Source: an uncultured Flavobacteriaceae bacterium (lineage in GTDB: Bacteria > Bacteroidota > Bacteroidia > Flavobacteriales > Flavobacteriaceae). Taken from it: a DNA stretch of 64,000 nucleotides. The stretch lies in the NCBI GenBank assembly GCA_905181625.1, contig CAJIYJ010000003.1:370001-434000 (forward strand). Reading direction: 5' to 3'. Below the pieces are notes generated by a model. It was not told the origin of the DNA, did no database searches, and saw only the letters and a list, made by a program, of their open reading frames with translations. Within the stretch, counting starts at the first letter, position 1; every line of letters starts with the position of its first letter. The translations under genes and the position numbers were made by a program. Shown here piece after piece: positions 63,184 to 64,000 of this stretch.

Positions 63184-64000
63184 ATGATAACTAAAGCAGC
63201 AGTTCTACATGAAATGCACTTACAAAGACCTTACAATAAATCTAATCCTCTTAAAATTGAAGAAGTTGAATTAGACTCACCAGGTTTTAACGAAGTAGTT
63301 GTTAAAGTAAAAGCAGCCGGAATATGCCACTCGGATCTTTCAGTAATAAATGGAAATAGACCAAGACCATTACCTATGGTTTTAGGTCATGAAGCTGCAG
63401 GGATAGTAATCGAGCTAGGCAAAGGAGTTAAGGAATTAAAAGTCGGAGATCATGTTGTTTTTGCTTTTTTACCATCATGTGGCGATTGTGACTATTGTCA
63501 AACTGGTCGAGCAGCACTATGTAAACCAGGAGCAGAAGCTAATAGAAAAGGAACTCTACTAGGTGGTTATCAAAGAATATCCAAGGATGCCAAACCTTAC
63601 TACCATCATCTTGGAGTTTCAGGTTTTGCTGAACACTCAGTTGCATCTGTTGATTCATTAGTGAAAATAGAGAATGATATTCCATTTGAAATTGCTGCTT
63701 TATTTGGATGTGCCGTTATGACTGGAGTTGGAGCAGTAGTGAATACAGGTCAATTAAAGTTTGGAGACAGCATATTAGTTGTTGGACTTGGAGGTGTTGG
63801 TTTATCTGCAATCATTGGAGCTAAAGCTGCTGGAGCGACAAAAATTATTGGCGCCGATTTAAATCCCGAAAAAAGAAAAGCTGCAAAGTTATTAGGAGCT
63901 CACCATGTTATTGACTCCTCAAAAAAAGGTTCTCATGAAGAGTTAATGAATATTACTAAAGGAGGAGTAGATGTTTCTGTAGAATTTGCTGGGGCTATCT
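63184..64000 (+). CDS. Zinc-dependent alcohol dehydrogenase (partial, C-terminus beyond window)
   Basis: Reading from ATG 63184, the frame stays open to the right edge (272 codons). Catalytic zinc ligands are Cys in AGICHSDLS and His in LGHEAAGIV. The structural zinc cysteines appear as CGDCDYCQTGRAALC. The NAD-binding Rossmann motif follows as VVGLGGVGLSAIIGAKAAGA, then 'IIGADLNPEKRKAAKLLGA'. This is the class III/zinc ADH family of the medium-chain dehydrogenases; alcohol or aldehyde substrate cannot be told. It is separated from marR by a terminator, so it is probably an independent unit. Confidence 0.9.
   Translation, partial: MITKAAVLHEMHLQRPYNKSNPLKIEEVELDSPGFNEVVVKVKAAGICHSDLSVINGNRPRPLPMVLGHEAAGIVIELGKGVKELKVGDHVVFAFLPSCGDCDYCQTGRAALCKPGAEANRKGTLLGGYQRISKDAKPYYHHLGVSGFAEHSVASVDSLVKIENDIPFEIAALFGCAVMTGVGAVVNTGQLKFGDSILVVGLGGVGLSAIIGAKAAGATKIIGADLNPEKRKAAKLLGAHHVIDSSKKGSHEELMNITKGGVDVSVEFAGAI

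Overview
The window is visibly A+T-rich and reads as the chromosome of a marine-type member of the Bacteroidota, most likely family Flavobacteriaceae. The main evidence is a PorP/SprF-type outer-membrane protein, several secreted proteins ending in type IX secretion (T9SS) sorting domains of both the CHU_C/gliding type (type B) and the por type (type A), many lipoproteins with short hydrophobic leaders ending in Cys, no obvious Shine-Dalgarno sequences, and several large genes opening with TTG or GTG. No mobile element, phage, CRISPR array, rRNA or tRNA was recognised.

Layout. 1-2224: a divergent pair, a truncated TolB/PD40-type lipoprotein and an M28 zinc aminopeptidase with a PDZ domain. 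2290-8878: a tight co-directional run with a DUF4838/F5-8C lipoprotein, then glycerol kinase, glycerol-3-phosphate dehydrogenase and the glycerol facilitator, then a small SDR-type protein. 9050-17348: a giant T9SS surface protein split by two apparent single-base losses. 17463-20066: an ABC-F ATPase and an unknown membrane protein. 20117-31674: a PorP/SprF gene followed by a 2634-aa SprB-repeat adhesin and an 884-aa cadherin-like adhesin. 31678-39668 (minus strand): a PrsW-like protease, an HExxH metallopeptidase/propeller/barrel protein, a very unusual 18-residue-repeat membrane-anchored protein ending at a strong terminator, kynureninase, and a GHL10-like glycosidase lipoprotein. 39690-44882 (plus strand): an EEP-fold hydrolase, a GH18 protein, an InlB/BspA-repeat lipoprotein, a haem-binding protein and RarA. 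45041-50889 (minus strand): a YadA-head-like giant adhesin, broken by two compensating frameshifts, whose 3' end runs into what looks like the last codons of an mpl gene. 51196-56141: a divergent cluster that fits D-amino-acid or murein-peptide catabolism (DgcN/DgcA-like pair, M19 dipeptidase, serine beta-lactamase-fold hydrolase). 56339-63070: a phenylalanine/tyrosine degradation operon (phhA, hpd, hmgA, fahA and a flavin-reductase-like gene) with a divergent MarR regulator and a palindromic operator candidate. 63184-64000: a truncated zinc alcohol dehydrogenase.

How the genes fit together. The window combines nutrient scavenging (glycerol, aromatic amino acids, tryptophan via kynureninase, chitin-like glycans, peptides and D-amino-acid peptides) with a large investment in surface adhesins: four giant or large repeat proteins plus a PorP/SprF partner. 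This is typical of particle-attached flavobacteria. The features most worth a second look are the 18-residue repeat protein (35654-37096), the mpl remnant at the end of the giant adhesin (45041-45130), the exact 801-bp tandem duplication in the SprB-like gene, and the frameshifts in two of the giant genes.
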